A stretch of 64,000 nucleotides of DNA, taken from contig CAZKBQ010000018.1 of NCBI GenBank assembly GCA_964550855.1, positions 12,295-76,294 of the forward strand, read 5' to 3'. This stretch comes from JAGOBP01 sp964550855. Lineage in GTDB: Bacteria; Chloroflexota; Anaerolineae; Fen-1058. The notes beneath the pieces were generated by a model, which did no database searches, had not been told where the DNA came from, and saw only the letters and a program-made list of their open reading frames with translations. Both the position numbers and the translations under genes were made by a program. Below, in pieces: positions 1-9,172 of this stretch (positions are counted from its first letter, which is position 1; the number at the start of each line of letters is the position of its first letter).

Positions 1-610
1 CGGGATTGGAGGCGTCGCCGTGTTTGAAAGGCGCAAAGCGGGATGGCACTTTTAGTTGATGGATCGGCCATTTTAGAGGCTGGTCGCTCACCCAGTCTCG
101 CGTAATGCTCTCAACCTTGACGAGCAACGCTTCATCTTTGACTTGATACAATCTCAGATGCTTGTAAGCTTCGCGCAGTTGGCGAGATGAACAAATCTGC
201 GGCCGCTTATACACAAACACAAAAGCCGCGGCTGCTTCAGCCGCCCAGTCTTCAGGAATTTGATCGAACAACTCGGCCAGATCAGCCCCGGCATCGGCCG
301 TGAGGACACGATATAGCGCCTCTGCGGATTCGACGTGCTGCCACAATTGCGGAAATGCCGCATGTTGTGCTTTCAGGGCTTGAAGTGCCTCATGGGCGCC
401 GGCGACATCGCCTTTGTGCACCGCCCGCTTGAATTCCTCCAGCGCCTGCTGGGCCTCAGGCGGCAGGGCATTTTCTGTCGGCAGGTTGTAGATCACCTTG
501 TTTCCTGCCACCTTATCCCCGCCAAACTTATCTCCGCCGAACTTGTCGCCGCCGACCTGATCGCCGACGATGGAGGTATTGCCGCCGGAAGTGGGATGAT
601 CCTCAGCCAT
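1..610 (-). CDS. GGDK-repeat protein, 3' end beyond window
   Basis: The frame is open from an ATG at 610 down to the window edge (203 codons, no stop), so the C-terminus is missing; an in-frame stop lies just upstream of the ATG. Residues 15-37 form a run of GG-D-K units (VGGDKFGGDKFGGDKV), followed by a helical, Ala/Glu-rich stretch (about 45-75) and then a more globular part with several Trp residues. From general knowledge, short GGDK strand repeats of this kind occur at the start of multidomain STAND/CHAT or effector-associated proteins in filamentous and multicellular bacteria. No catalytic motif is visible in the part present, so the function is unknown. Codon use resembles the neighbours. 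Confidence 0.75.
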   Translation of the reverse strand, partial: MAEDHPTSGGNTSIVGDQVGGDKFGGDKFGGDKVAGNKVIYNLPTENALPPEAQQALEEFKRAVHKGDVAGAHEALQALKAQHAAFPQLWQHVESAEALYRVLTADAGADLAELFDQIPEDWAAEAAAAFVFVYKRPQICSSRQLREAYKHLRLYQVKDEALLVKVESITRDWVSDQPLKWPIHQLKVPSRFAPFKHGDASNP

Positions 611-981
611 GACGAGCTCGCTTCGCCGGGTCTAATGAATGACGCTGATGAACGGTTTGAGGCCCTCAAATCAATCTGATTTTAGACGGAAGCGGGGAGA
701 AGAGCAAACGCAGCCATGCTCGTGCGGGTATTCTCACCCTCTCCGTCCATGCTGCAGCCGGCCACCCTTGCCACGATCCCGGTCTTGCGACTATAATCGC
801 CACCAGCCAAGTCGCAGTCTGGTCCGATTCTCCGCCGATTACGCCAAGATCGACCTCACTGGCCGGGCTGCTGTTTCCGCGGCTGCCGGCCATTCCCGGT
901 ATCGATCGCCGCCCTTGGCGCCGTCGGGCCGAGCTGGAACAGTCGGGAGACTGAGCACATCTCTATCATCCGGGGGGCAGG
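611..981. other. intergenic region with one sigma70-like promoter
   Basis: No credible gene on either strand. It separates the leftward GGDK gene from the rightward CPBP gene and holds a good promoter facing right (768-797). The ~180 bases between that promoter and the CPBP start contain no RNA motif I recognise. Confidence 0.5.
768..797 (+). promoter_or_regulatory. sigma70-type promoter upstream of CPBP operon
   Basis: TTGCCA (768-773), an 18-bp spacer and a perfect TATAAT (792-797). It faces the CPBP gene and would start a run of closely spaced rightward genes. Predicted from sequence only. Confidence 0.55.
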
Positions 982-1818
982 TTGAAGACAATCAGGCAGC
1001 ATCCCATGTGGTTCTTCTTCGGACTGGCTTATCTGCTGACGTGGATTTTCTGGGGGACGCAGGTGGCCGAGGCGCAGGGTTGGATCAACTTTCACCTGCC
1101 GCAAAGTTTGGGCTATTGGGGACTGGCAACGGCAACGTATCTTGTGGCTTTTCTGACCGGCGGCTGGCCGGCCGTGAAGGATCTGTTGAGCCGCCTCGTG
1201 CGCTGGCGGGTGGGTGCGCAGTGGTATGTGATCGCGCTGGTATTTACCAACATCATCGGGCTGGCCGCAGCCGCTCTGCTGGCGCTGACGGGTGGCCCCA
1301 GTCACATCGGCGAAGATTTGCCCGTCGGCCAGCTGCTGCCGTTCTTTCTGGCAAATTTCCCGCTGTTTCTGTTCACCGAGGAAACGGCCTGGCGCGGTTT
1401 CGCACTGCCGCGGCTGCAGCAGAAACACAGCGCGTTGCGGTCAAGCGTGCTGCTGGGCATCGGCTGGGGCATCTGGCATCTGCCGCTGTTCATGATTCCG
1501 GGCACTTTTCAGGCGCGCTTTCCATTCCCGGGAGCCATCGCCTCGTGGCTGGGCTTTGTCGTGTTGATCATCCCCGTGACGATCCTGGCAACGTGGCTGT
1601 TCAACCATACGCGCGGCAGCGTATTGATCGCGGCGCTGTTTCACACCGCCACCAACGTGGGGCTGGTGTTCTGGGGCGTGTTGACGCACGAGCTGACGCT
1701 GTTTATCCTCTACGCCGTGTTGCTGTGGCTGACGGCCGCCGTCGTGGTCTGGTTGGAGAAACCTGAACGGTTGGCGCGCACGGCCGATTGGCGCGACGTG
1801 ACGATCGAGACGACATGA
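982..1818 (+). CDS. CPBP-family intramembrane metalloprotease
   Basis: 278-aa polytopic membrane protein with the three signatures of the CPBP (CAAX protease/bacteriocin-processing, Abi) family: EETAWR (Glu133, Glu134, Arg138), a His in GIWHLPLF (His166), and FHTATN (His221, Asn225). These residues form the glutamate-type active site that cleaves substrates within the membrane. The substrate cannot be inferred. Start: I use TTG at 982 because a G-rich GGGGGGCAG sits just before it; ATG at 1006 is the alternative and would drop eight residues. Its stop codon overlaps the start of the TMEM175-like gene (ATGA), so the two are probably translationally coupled. Confidence 0.85.
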   Translation: MKTIRQHPMWFFFGLAYLLTWIFWGTQVAEAQGWINFHLPQSLGYWGLATATYLVAFLTGGWPAVKDLLSRLVRWRVGAQWYVIALVFTNIIGLAAAALLALTGGPSHIGEDLPVGQLLPFFLANFPLFLFTEETAWRGFALPRLQQKHSALRSSVLLGIGWGIWHLPLFMIPGTFQARFPFPGAIASWLGFVVLIIPVTILATWLFNHTRGSVLIAALFHTATNVGLVFWGVLTHELTLFILYAVLLWLTAAVVVWLEKPERLARTADWRDVTIETT

Positions 1819-2444
1819 CCAAACACTCCACGGCTGTGCCGGCCGCGCCGGGCGATGGCGATGATCACATCGGGCTGGAGCGCCTGATCTTCTTCAGCGA
1901 CGCGGTCTTTGCCATCGCCATTACGCTGCTGGCGCTGGACATCCGCCTGCCGGCACCCGCCGCGGCATTGACCGACGATCAGCTGGCGGCGGAGCTGCTG
2001 GGCCTGGGCTCCAAATACCTGGCCTACGTGATCAGCTTCCTCGTCATCGGCACGTTCTGGTTCGGCCATCACCGGCGGTTTCGCTACATCCGCCATTACG
2101 ATCGCCGTCTGGTGTGGCTCAATCTGTTGCTGCTGATGTGCATCGCCTTCATTCCGTTTCCGACGGGCGTGCTCAGCGAATACGGCAATCGCACGGCCAC
2201 TGTTTTCTATGCGGTCACCATCGCCGTGACCGGACTATTGTCCGGCGCGCTCTGGTGGTACGCCGCGTGGCACGATCGCCTGATCGATCCCACCCTTCAT
2301 CCGCGCCACCGCCGCTACGAACAACTGGCGCCGCTGATCATTCCCGTGATCTTTCTGGGTTCGATTGGCCTGGCCTTCATCAACGCGCAGCTGGCGATGT
2401 ATTCATGGTGCCTCACTCTGGTGGCCGCCTGGCTGATCCGGTGA
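1815..2444 (+). CDS. TMEM175-like (DUF1211) membrane channel protein
   Basis: 209 aa from an ATG overlapping the upstream TGA. The N-terminal segment RLIFFSDAVFAIAITLLALD carries the FSD signature of the TMEM175/DUF1211 family in the first of about six transmembrane helices. Bacterial relatives form tetrameric potassium-permeable channels with a hydrophobic filter rather than a classic TVGYG motif. The second half has a conserved FWFGHHRRFRYI stretch. Length fits single-repeat bacterial members (about 200 aa). Coupled to the CPBP protease gene. Ion conduction is inferred from the family only. Confidence 0.85.
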   Translation: MTKHSTAVPAAPGDGDDHIGLERLIFFSDAVFAIAITLLALDIRLPAPAAALTDDQLAAELLGLGSKYLAYVISFLVIGTFWFGHHRRFRYIRHYDRRLVWLNLLLLMCIAFIPFPTGVLSEYGNRTATVFYAVTIAVTGLLSGALWWYAAWHDRLIDPTLHPRHRRYEQLAPLIIPVIFLGSIGLAFINAQLAMYSWCLTLVAAWLIR

Positions 2445-2529
2445 GCTGAATCAAGGTCGGCAATGAAACCCTTTAGCGTTGAACGATTGATGGCGCCCGT
2501 GCTGCGCCCGAGCGGGCGGTGAAGTGATC

Positions 2530-3348
2530 ATGTCAACCGTCACCTGGTTGGGCGGCCCGACATTCTTGCTGGAGATCGGCTCGTTCAAATGGCTGGCCGA
2601 TCCGATGTTTGGTGAAGGCCCGGCGGCCTTCATCATGCACGATCATCCTTCGACGGGCGCGGCAGTGGCCGAGATCGCCCGCCTCGCCCCGCTGCCGCCG
2701 GTCGATCTGCGCGGCCTCGACGGCGTGATCGTCAGTCATCTGCACAGCGATCATTTCGATCAGGTCGCAGCCGATCGTCTCGACAAATCACTCACGGTCA
2801 TCGCTGCGCCCGAGCATGCCGCCCTGCTCAACGCGCGCGGTTTTCATCACGTGCAGCCGCTCCGCTGGTGGCACATCTGGTCGTCGCGGAAAAACGCTGA
2901 AACGCTAACCTTCACCGCCGTGCCCGCGCGCCATGCCCACGCCGATGCCTTGAACGCCGAACTCGGCCTCGTCAACGGCTATCTGATCGAGCACCAAACG
3001 GCGCACGGCAAATTGCGGATATACTGGACGGGCGACACGGTCTGGTTCGACGATCTGGCCGACATCCGGGCGCAAGCCGGGCGCGTCGATGTGCTGATCC
3101 CGCATCTGGGCGCGGTGGGTGTGGATGGGCCGTACGGCCTGATGACGCTGGACGCCGGGGAAGCGGCGCGCGTCGTCGATCTGTTCGAGCCGGCGGCCAT
3201 CGTGCCGATTCATCATCACACTTTTTCGCACTACGTCGAACCGATCGCGGTCTTGCAGGCGCGGCTGCGCGGCACGCCGCACGAACATCGGCTGCACGTC
3301 TTGCAAGAAGGCGAAATGCTGCATTTTGAACCGCCGCATTTGCGATGA
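2530..3348 (+). CDS. MBL-fold metallo-hydrolase (UlaG/RomA-like)
   Basis: 272-aa cytosolic protein with the metallo-beta-lactamase zinc signature HLHSDH (His70, His72, Asp74, His75), a later GDT metal ligand near 170 and PIHHHTFSHY near 230. The N-terminal WLGGPTFLLEIG strand is typical of UlaG/RomA-like beta-lactamase-fold hydrolases acting on lactones, phosphodiesters or N-acyl-phosphatidylethanolamine-like substrates; the real substrate is unknown. I chose the ATG at 2530; an in-frame GTG two codons upstream is possible. The stop overlaps the ATG of the SpoIIE phosphatase gene (ATGA), suggesting co-translation. Confidence 0.85.
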   Translation: MSTVTWLGGPTFLLEIGSFKWLADPMFGEGPAAFIMHDHPSTGAAVAEIARLAPLPPVDLRGLDGVIVSHLHSDHFDQVAADRLDKSLTVIAAPEHAALLNARGFHHVQPLRWWHIWSSRKNAETLTFTAVPARHAHADALNAELGLVNGYLIEHQTAHGKLRIYWTGDTVWFDDLADIRAQAGRVDVLIPHLGAVGVDGPYGLMTLDAGEAARVVDLFEPAAIVPIHHHTFSHYVEPIAVLQARLRGTPHEHRLHVLQEGEMLHFEPPHLR

Positions 3349-5405
3349 GTCAACCCTCGTCTCTTCAGCCTGTGCCCTTCGAGCGCCTCGCCATCCGTCT
3401 GCGGCCCGAGCTGCGCGCCGCCTCGGGCGAGGCGCTTCAGCGGGCCGTCAATGACGTGTTCGGCGTGGTGTACGCTGCGCCGCTCGCGCTGATCGGCCTG
3501 CTCTGGACGATCGCCGCCACCGACACCGCCGTGCTCGCGCGCGAGTGGCCGCGATTGCTGCTGGCGTGGGGGCTGCTGTGGGCGTTTGAACGCCTGCCGT
3601 TTTTCGTCGTCATTGAAGTCCGGCCCGGTTCGCAATCCGATTTTTCCGGTTCGCTCGACACCGTGGTCTTCTGGACGGCGTGTCTGATCTTCGGCCCCAC
3701 CGCGATCTGGATCGGTGTGATCCCGATCGCGGTATATTTTGTCACAGGCTGGCGCGCTGCGACCACGGCCGATCAACGCTGGAACCGCGCCCGCAACACG
3801 TTGATCGATCTGAGCGGCACGACGCTGGCGGCGTTGATCGCGCTGGGCGTGTACGAACGATCGGGCGGCCGCTATCCGATCGATAGTTTCGCGCCCGGCG
3901 TGTTTGTCCCGGCCCTCATCGTCACGCTCGTCCATATCGTGCTCGACCGCAGCGTGTGGCTGCCCTATCTGCTGGTAACGTACGAGCGCGGCACCCTGCA
4001 GCAGCAGGCGCTGGCGCGGCGCTTCCTGCTGCTCTCGCTGGGCCTGCCCAGCCTGGCGCAGCCATTTGCCATCATCGCGGCCGGCCTGTGGGTTGAACAC
4101 GGCGCGGGCTTGTTCCTCTTTTTTATCGGCGGCCTGCTGATCGTCAGCTGGCTGACCTACCAGTTGAGTCAGGCCGTCAGCCGCAGCTGGCTGCGCTCGC
4201 GCGAACTGGAACGGCTGGAATTGCTGAGCCAGGCGCTGTTGAACGCGCCGCCCGATGCCTCGACGCTGCCCGACATCCTGCGCGAACATCTGCCCGCGCT
4301 GTTCTCGCCCAACGCCATTTCGATCGTCCTGTTTCCCGATCGCGTCCTGCTGCACCATCCGGCCGATCAACCACCGGTGGAGGCCGAGGTGTGGGCGTGG
4401 CTCCGCGCGCAGCCGCGCGTGCAGCAATTTTCCGCCAAGAGCGTATCCCCGTGGCGCCGCGAGCCGATCGACAACAGCGTGATCCTTGCGCCGATCCTTG
4501 GCGCGGCCGAGCCGCATGCCCTGATCGGCGGGATCCATCTTGCGCACCAGAGTTTCATCCGCGACACCCGGGCCGCCACCGCCTCGTGGTCGGCCGTGCA
4601 GGCCGTGGCCGATCAGATCGCGTCCGCGCTGCACCAGGCCGAGTTGAACGCGCGCATGCTGGCCAACCAGCGGATCGATCAGGAGTTATCCTTAGCCGCC
4701 AAGATTCAGGCCAGTTTTCTGCCGCTGGCGCTGACCGATGCGCCCGGCTGGCAGCTGGCCGCCACGCTGGAACCGGCGCGGCAGACTTCGGGCGACTATT
4801 ACGATTGGGGCATGTTGTCCAACGGCCGGCTGGCCGTGGCCGTGGCTGACGTGGCCGACAAGGGCGTGGGCGCGGCGCTATACATGGCGCTGACGCGCAC
4901 CATCCTGCGGACATTCGTGTTTGAATATCCCGATCAACCGGCCGAAGCATTTGGGGCCGCCAATCGCCGCATTTTTGCGGATGCGCGCACCGATCTGTTT
5001 GTGACCACGTTCTACGGCTTGATCGATCCGGCCAGCGGCGAAATGGTGTACTGCAATGCCGGGCACAATCCGCCCTACGTGCTGCGGCGCGCCGGCGGCG
5101 AACCGATCCCGTTGATGCGCACCGGCCGGCCGATGGGCATGTTTGAAGACAGCCGCTGGACCACGCACACGATCGCACTCGAACCGGGCGATCGTGTGAT
5201 CCTCTACACCGACGGCGTGACCGAGGCCCAAAACGCGCACGGCGAATTCTTCGGCGAGGCGCGTTTGCTGGCGGTGGCGCGCCGGTCCATGACCTGTTCC
5301 GTGGAGGAGATGCAGCGCGCCATCCTGGCCGACGTTCACGCCTTTGTGGGCAATGCGCCGCAGGCCGACGATATTACGCTCTTGGTGTTGGGCCGCGATG
5401 AATAG
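3345..5405 (+). CDS. membrane-anchored SpoIIE/RsbU-type PP2C phosphatase
   Basis: 686 aa. Residues about 40-275 hold some eight hydrophobic helices (MASE-like sensor), 280-440 a GAF-like linker, and 448-685 a SpoIIE domain. Visible PP2C elements are SGDYYDW, ADVADKGVGAALYMAL, GHNPPYVLRR, GDRVILYTDG and ADDITLLVL, which supply the acidic metal ligands. Such enzymes dephosphorylate anti-anti-sigma (STAS) proteins and so release sigma factors in response to membrane signals. No STAS or anti-sigma gene adjoins it, so the target is elsewhere. It is the last gene of the ATGA-coupled group and is followed by two hairpins. Confidence 0.9.
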   Translation: MSQPSSLQPVPFERLAIRLRPELRAASGEALQRAVNDVFGVVYAAPLALIGLLWTIAATDTAVLAREWPRLLLAWGLLWAFERLPFFVVIEVRPGSQSDFSGSLDTVVFWTACLIFGPTAIWIGVIPIAVYFVTGWRAATTADQRWNRARNTLIDLSGTTLAALIALGVYERSGGRYPIDSFAPGVFVPALIVTLVHIVLDRSVWLPYLLVTYERGTLQQQALARRFLLLSLGLPSLAQPFAIIAAGLWVEHGAGLFLFFIGGLLIVSWLTYQLSQAVSRSWLRSRELERLELLSQALLNAPPDASTLPDILREHLPALFSPNAISIVLFPDRVLLHHPADQPPVEAEVWAWLRAQPRVQQFSAKSVSPWRREPIDNSVILAPILGAAEPHALIGGIHLAHQSFIRDTRAATASWSAVQAVADQIASALHQAELNARMLANQRIDQELSLAAKIQASFLPLALTDAPGWQLAATLEPARQTSGDYYDWGMLSNGRLAVAVADVADKGVGAALYMALTRTILRTFVFEYPDQPAEAFGAANRRIFADARTDLFVTTFYGLIDPASGEMVYCNAGHNPPYVLRRAGGEPIPLMRTGRPMGMFEDSRWTTHTIALEPGDRVILYTDGVTEAQNAHGEFFGEARLLAVARRSMTCSVEEMQRAILADVHAFVGNAPQADDITLLVLGRDE

Positions 5406-5426
5406 ACTTTATCGGAATTACCGTAG

Positions 5427-5472
5427 CCGCCGCATCCCCATGCGGCGGGTCACGGGCCTGGGCACGCCCGTG
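5427..5472 (+). terminator. tandem GC-rich hairpins after SpoIIE phosphatase gene
   Basis: First hairpin: nine-bp stem CCGCCGCAT/ATGCGGCGG (5427-5448) with a CCCC loop. Second: CACGGGC/GCCCGTG (5451-5472). There is no T-run, so termination would be weak or factor-dependent. A TAGAAT -10-like box follows at 5516-5521, ahead of the MalT-like gene. Confidence 0.45.
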
Positions 5473-5554
5473 CGGCCATTTCTGATAAGGTTCAATGAAG
5501 CCGATGCGTTGATGGTAGAATCCAACCACAGTCCGACCCGTCAAGGCTAAACGC

Positions 5555-8266
5555 GTGCCCGTTCCCCTGCTTCAAACCAAACTTTACCCGCCGCCCGACG
5601 TGAATTGGGTGCGGCGGCCCGGCCTGATTCAACGACTGGACGAGGCGTTGCGCTCAGGCGTGCGTTTGAGCCTCGTCTCCGCCCAGGCCGGCGCGGGCAA
5701 GAGCACCCTGCTCAGCAGCTGGGCGGCTGCGCAGCCCGCGGGCTGGCTGTCGCTCGATGCCGATGATAATGATCCAACGCGTTTTTGGACTTACGCGCTG
5801 ACCGCGCTGCGCCGGCTGTATCCGGGCCTGGCCGCGGGCCTCTGGCAGGACCTGGCAGCTGCGTCCGCCGCTCTCTCCGCCGAAGCGCTGCGCGCGCTCC
5901 TGAGCGGCCTGCTGAACGAGATCGCCGCACTGCCGGATCGGGTGGCGTTGATCCTCGACGACTATCACACGATCAATCACGCCGACATTCATGACACCGT
6001 CGCCTTCGTGATCGACCATCTGCCGCCGACGCTGCAGATCGTCATCGCCACGCGCGCCGATCCGCCGCTGCCGCTGGGCCGCTGGCGGGTGCGCGGCCAA
6101 CTGCTGGAGCTGCGCGCCGCCGATCTGCGCTTCACGCCCGACGAAGCCGCCGTCTTCCTCAACGAACGCATGGGCCTGAACCTGACCCGCGACGACGTGG
6201 TCGCGCTGGAGGCCCGCACCGAAGGCTGGATCGCCGGCCTGCAGCTGGCCGCGCTGTCCATGCAGGGCCGGCACGATACGCACGAATTCGTACAGGCGTT
6301 TACGGGCAGCCACCGCTTTGTGCTGGATTATCTGATGGAGGAGGTGTTGAACCGGCAGCCGCCCGACATTCAAACCTTCCTGCTGCACACCTCCATCCTC
6401 GACCGGCTGTGCGGGCCGCTGTGCGACGCGGTAGCCGATCGGGCCGGCAGCCAGGCCGTGCTGGATCAGTTGCAGCGCAGCAACCTGTTCCTGATCGCCT
6501 TGGACGACGATCGGTTCTGGGCGCGCTACCATCACCTGTTCGCCGATCTGTTGCGCGCCCGTTTGCCGCAGCTGCAGCCGGACCTGGTTCCTCAGCTGCA
6601 TCGCCGCGCCGCCGCCTGGCTGGAACAGCAGGGCTACGTGGTCGAGGCGATGCCCCACGCGCTGGCTGCCGGCGATCTGGAACTGGCCGCCGACCTAATC
6701 GAACGCCACATGGTCGCCTTGATGACGCGCGGCGAAATGAACACTCTCCTGCGCTGGCTCAAGCTGCTGCCCGAGACCGTCACCCGACGGCGGCCGTGGC
6801 TGCTGGCGGCGGAGGGCTGGATTTACACGTTTGCCGGCAGCGTGGAGCTGGTGGAACCGCTGGCCCGACAGGCCGAGCAGCTGCTGCGCGAGCAAACGCC
6901 GGACGACGCCGGCCCGCGCAGCATCGCCCGTGTGGCGGGCAATCTGGCCGCCATGCGCGCCTTCGTAGCGCAGATCATGGGCGACGACGAGCACGCCATC
7001 GAGCTGGCGCGGGACGCCGACCGGCTGCTGCCGCCGGACGAACACGTGGCCCGCAGCGTCATTCCGTACACCCTGGGGCGCGGCTATCGCATGCAGGGTG
7101 AGATGTTCATCAGCACAGGCTATTTTGAGACGCTGCTGCAGGTGGGCAAAAGCGCCGGCATCTGGACGATGGCCGCGGCCTACCACGAGCTGGCAATCTC
7201 TTACAAGCTGCGCGGCGAGCTCCGCCGCGCGCACACGCTCTATCTGGAAGCCCTGCAGCAGTTGGACGCGCATCATGCCCGCCGCATGGGCGCAGCCGCC
7301 AAAATTGACATCGGGTTGGGCGATCTACTGCGCGAATGGACCGAGCTCGATCGAGCGCGGCCGCTGATTGCTGAAGCAGTGGAGCGCATGCGGCCGTGGG
7401 GCAACCCACTCGATCTGGTAGTGGGCTACACGCATCTGGTACGGGTGCTGGAAAGTGCCGGTGATTTTGACGAAGCCTGGGCGGCCTGGCGCGAGGGCGA
7501 CCGTGTGCGTCGAGCGTTCGCGATGATGCCGTTTCTGTCGGTCAACCTCGACCTGTGGGGCGTGCGTCTGTGGCTGGCGACGGGTCGGTTGGTCGAGGCG
7601 CAGCAGTGGGTGGAGGCGTGGCTGAAAACGGCCGGCGGCGACTACGCCTTGCTGACGCGCGAACTCGAAGCGATTCAAGCCGCGCGGGTGCTGCTGGCGC
7701 TCGATCGATCAGCTGAAGCGATCGAGGTGTTGTCGCCCTATCGCGACGATGCCGCGCGCCAACAGCGGCACGGCCGCCTGCTTCAAGTGCTGGTGCTGAC
7801 GGCAACCGCGCAGCGCGCGCTGGGTCAGCCGGCCAGGGCGCTCACCACGCTGGCGCGCGCCCTGACGTTGGCCGAGCCTGAAGACTACGTCCGACTGTTT
7901 GCCGATGAGGGCGAACCTGTGCGCAGGCTGCTGATCGAGGTCAGGGCGCAGCTTGATGGGCGCGCGGCGTCATCGGAAGAGCGCGCCCGGTTGCTGCCCT
8001 ACATCGATCGAGTATTGGCCGCCTTCAAGACAGCCGCTCCCGCCGCGGCGGCACCGAATCAGTCGCTCATCGAGCCGCTGAGCGAGCGCGAACTGGAAGT
8101 GCTGCGCCTGCTGGCTCAGGGCCTCTCCAACGCGCAGATCGCCGATCGGCTGGTGGTGGCCGTCGGCACGATCAAGACTCACATCCACAACATCTACGGC
8201 AAACTCGGCGCGCAGAATCGCGCCCAGGCCGTGACCCGCGCCAACGAACTGAACCTCCTGAAATAA
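5555..8266 (+). CDS. MalT-like LuxR-family ATP-dependent transcriptional activator
   Basis: 903 aa, the usual size of MalT/LAL regulators. The N-terminal P-loop (AGAGKST, about 47-53) and Walker B (LILDDYH, about 131-137) form a STAND-type ATPase. The middle 500 residues are Ala/Leu-rich helical TPR-like repeats that bind the inducer. The C-terminus (about 836-900) is a LuxR helix-turn-helix starting LSERELEVLRLLAQG. Proteins of this class oligomerise with ATP plus inducer and activate transcription at dispersed sites. Start is a GTG with only a weak ribosome site. The inducer is unknown; the small downstream genes are possible targets. Chloroflexota genomes typically hold many paralogues. 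Confidence 0.92.
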   Translation: MPVPLLQTKLYPPPDVNWVRRPGLIQRLDEALRSGVRLSLVSAQAGAGKSTLLSSWAAAQPAGWLSLDADDNDPTRFWTYALTALRRLYPGLAAGLWQDLAAASAALSAEALRALLSGLLNEIAALPDRVALILDDYHTINHADIHDTVAFVIDHLPPTLQIVIATRADPPLPLGRWRVRGQLLELRAADLRFTPDEAAVFLNERMGLNLTRDDVVALEARTEGWIAGLQLAALSMQGRHDTHEFVQAFTGSHRFVLDYLMEEVLNRQPPDIQTFLLHTSILDRLCGPLCDAVADRAGSQAVLDQLQRSNLFLIALDDDRFWARYHHLFADLLRARLPQLQPDLVPQLHRRAAAWLEQQGYVVEAMPHALAAGDLELAADLIERHMVALMTRGEMNTLLRWLKLLPETVTRRRPWLLAAEGWIYTFAGSVELVEPLARQAEQLLREQTPDDAGPRSIARVAGNLAAMRAFVAQIMGDDEHAIELARDADRLLPPDEHVARSVIPYTLGRGYRMQGEMFISTGYFETLLQVGKSAGIWTMAAAYHELAISYKLRGELRRAHTLYLEALQQLDAHHARRMGAAAKIDIGLGDLLREWTELDRARPLIAEAVERMRPWGNPLDLVVGYTHLVRVLESAGDFDEAWAAWREGDRVRRAFAMMPFLSVNLDLWGVRLWLATGRLVEAQQWVEAWLKTAGGDYALLTRELEAIQAARVLLALDRSAEAIEVLSPYRDDAARQQRHGRLLQVLVLTATAQRALGQPARALTTLARALTLAEPEDYVRLFADEGEPVRRLLIEVRAQLDGRAASSEERARLLPYIDRVLAAFKTAAPAAAAPNQSLIEPLSERELEVLRLLAQGLSNAQIADRLVVAVGTIKTHIHNIYGKLGAQNRAQAVTRANELNLLK

Positions 8267-8316
8267 ACCCCGCAATCCATCGTCCGATAGATGACGGCCT
8301 CCGTGGTTTACGGCTA

Positions 8317-8325
8317 TGCTATAGC
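8317..8325 (+). promoter_or_regulatory. extended -10 promoter (TGCTATAGC)
   Basis: A TGC-extended -10 box 24 bases before the ATG of the 129-aa membrane protein, with a good ribosome site (ACCGGAGG) in between. The same TGCTATA start recurs in other promoters of the window (10607, 48771, 56683). Confidence 0.4.
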
Positions 8326-8348
8326 CAACTTGAACCGGAGGCAATGTC

Positions 8349-8738
8349 ATGGCTGCTCAAACCAATTCACTGAACGTCAACACTGTGCTGGCGGCCGCGC
8401 TGGGCCTGATGGCGGCCGCGTTGGTCTTGCTCGTCCTGTCGGGCCGCACCCTGCCCCTCATCACCGACGACCGCGGCGCGCTGATCGCACTGGGCGTCAT
8501 CGGCTTCGCGATGTGCACGCTGGCCGGCAGCGGCCGCGTTCCCGCCGCGATTGGCTGGGGGCATCCGATCTCGATCGCGGGCGCGCTGTTGGGCGTGGCC
8601 GCGCTGCTGGTAATAACGCTGCCGTTGATCAATGTGAAGCTGCCGGGGCTGGCCACCGACCGATCGGCCTTCATCGCCCTGGCAGTCATCATGCTGGTCA
8701 AGATCGGCCTGTCAGGTCTCAGCCGCTTCATCGCTTGA
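8349..8738 (+). CDS. small four-helix membrane protein, unknown function
   Basis: 129 aa, preceded by ACCGGAGG seven bases before the ATG. Four hydrophobic segments are visible (about 11-30, 45-62, 74-92, 104-125) joined by short charged loops containing TDDRGALI and TDRSAFI. These two similar loops suggest an internal duplication of a two-helix unit. It is followed 40 bases later by another small membrane protein and sits downstream of the MalT-like activator, so it may be one of its targets (inference). I do not recognise a family. Confidence 0.7.
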   Translation: MAAQTNSLNVNTVLAAALGLMAAALVLLVLSGRTLPLITDDRGALIALGVIGFAMCTLAGSGRVPAAIGWGHPISIAGALLGVAALLVITLPLINVKLPGLATDRSAFIALAVIMLVKIGLSGLSRFIA

Positions 8739-8778
8739 TTCTCAAAGTCAAACCACTCAATTTCAAGGAGTCACTCTC

Positions 8779-9162
8779 ATGCGTATCTTAGTAATCGTGC
8801 TGTTGATCGTCGCCGCGCATTTCAATCTGACCGCCAACGTGCCCGGCCCGCAGGCCCTAATCTACTGGCCGTTTGGCGCCAACACGCGGCCCAGCCTCGC
8901 ACTGTTCGGCGCGTACCCCAACGCGCCCACCCAACTGCTCTCGGCCGTCGCGGGTCTCGGCTTTATCGCGGCACTGCTGGCAGTGTTCGGCTGGCTGGTG
9001 CCGGCCGGCTGGTTCGCGCCGCTGGTGATGGTCGCGTCGCTGGCATCCATCGCGCTGTACGTGCTGTATCTCGGCCCGTTCGCGCTGATTCCGCTGGGCG
9101 TGGATGCGATCCTGTTGTGGGGCGTGCTGGCGCAGGGCTGGTCGGCAGCCACCCTGGCTTGA
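8779..9162 (+). CDS. small membrane protein, unknown function
   Basis: 127 aa, with AAGGAG eight bases before its ATG. The first 18 residues resemble an uncleaved signal or first helix; about three more helices follow (58-80, 83-103, 106-122). The region after helix 1 (NVPGPQALIYWPFGANTRP) is Pro/Gly-rich and probably extracellular. Lies in a tight rightward group between the 129-aa membrane protein and the 79-aa YEIR protein. No family recognised. Confidence 0.68.
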   Translation: MRILVIVLLIVAAHFNLTANVPGPQALIYWPFGANTRPSLALFGAYPNAPTQLLSAVAGLGFIAALLAVFGWLVPAGWFAPLVMVASLASIALYVLYLGPFALIPLGVDAILLWGVLAQGWSAATLA

Positions 9163-9172
9163 GGCGGCACTC

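Noticed and set aside
639..1766. 375-codon plus-strand frame overlapping the CPBP gene
   Set aside because: Arg/Ala/Gly-rich alternative frame; the CPBP frame has all catalytic motifs.
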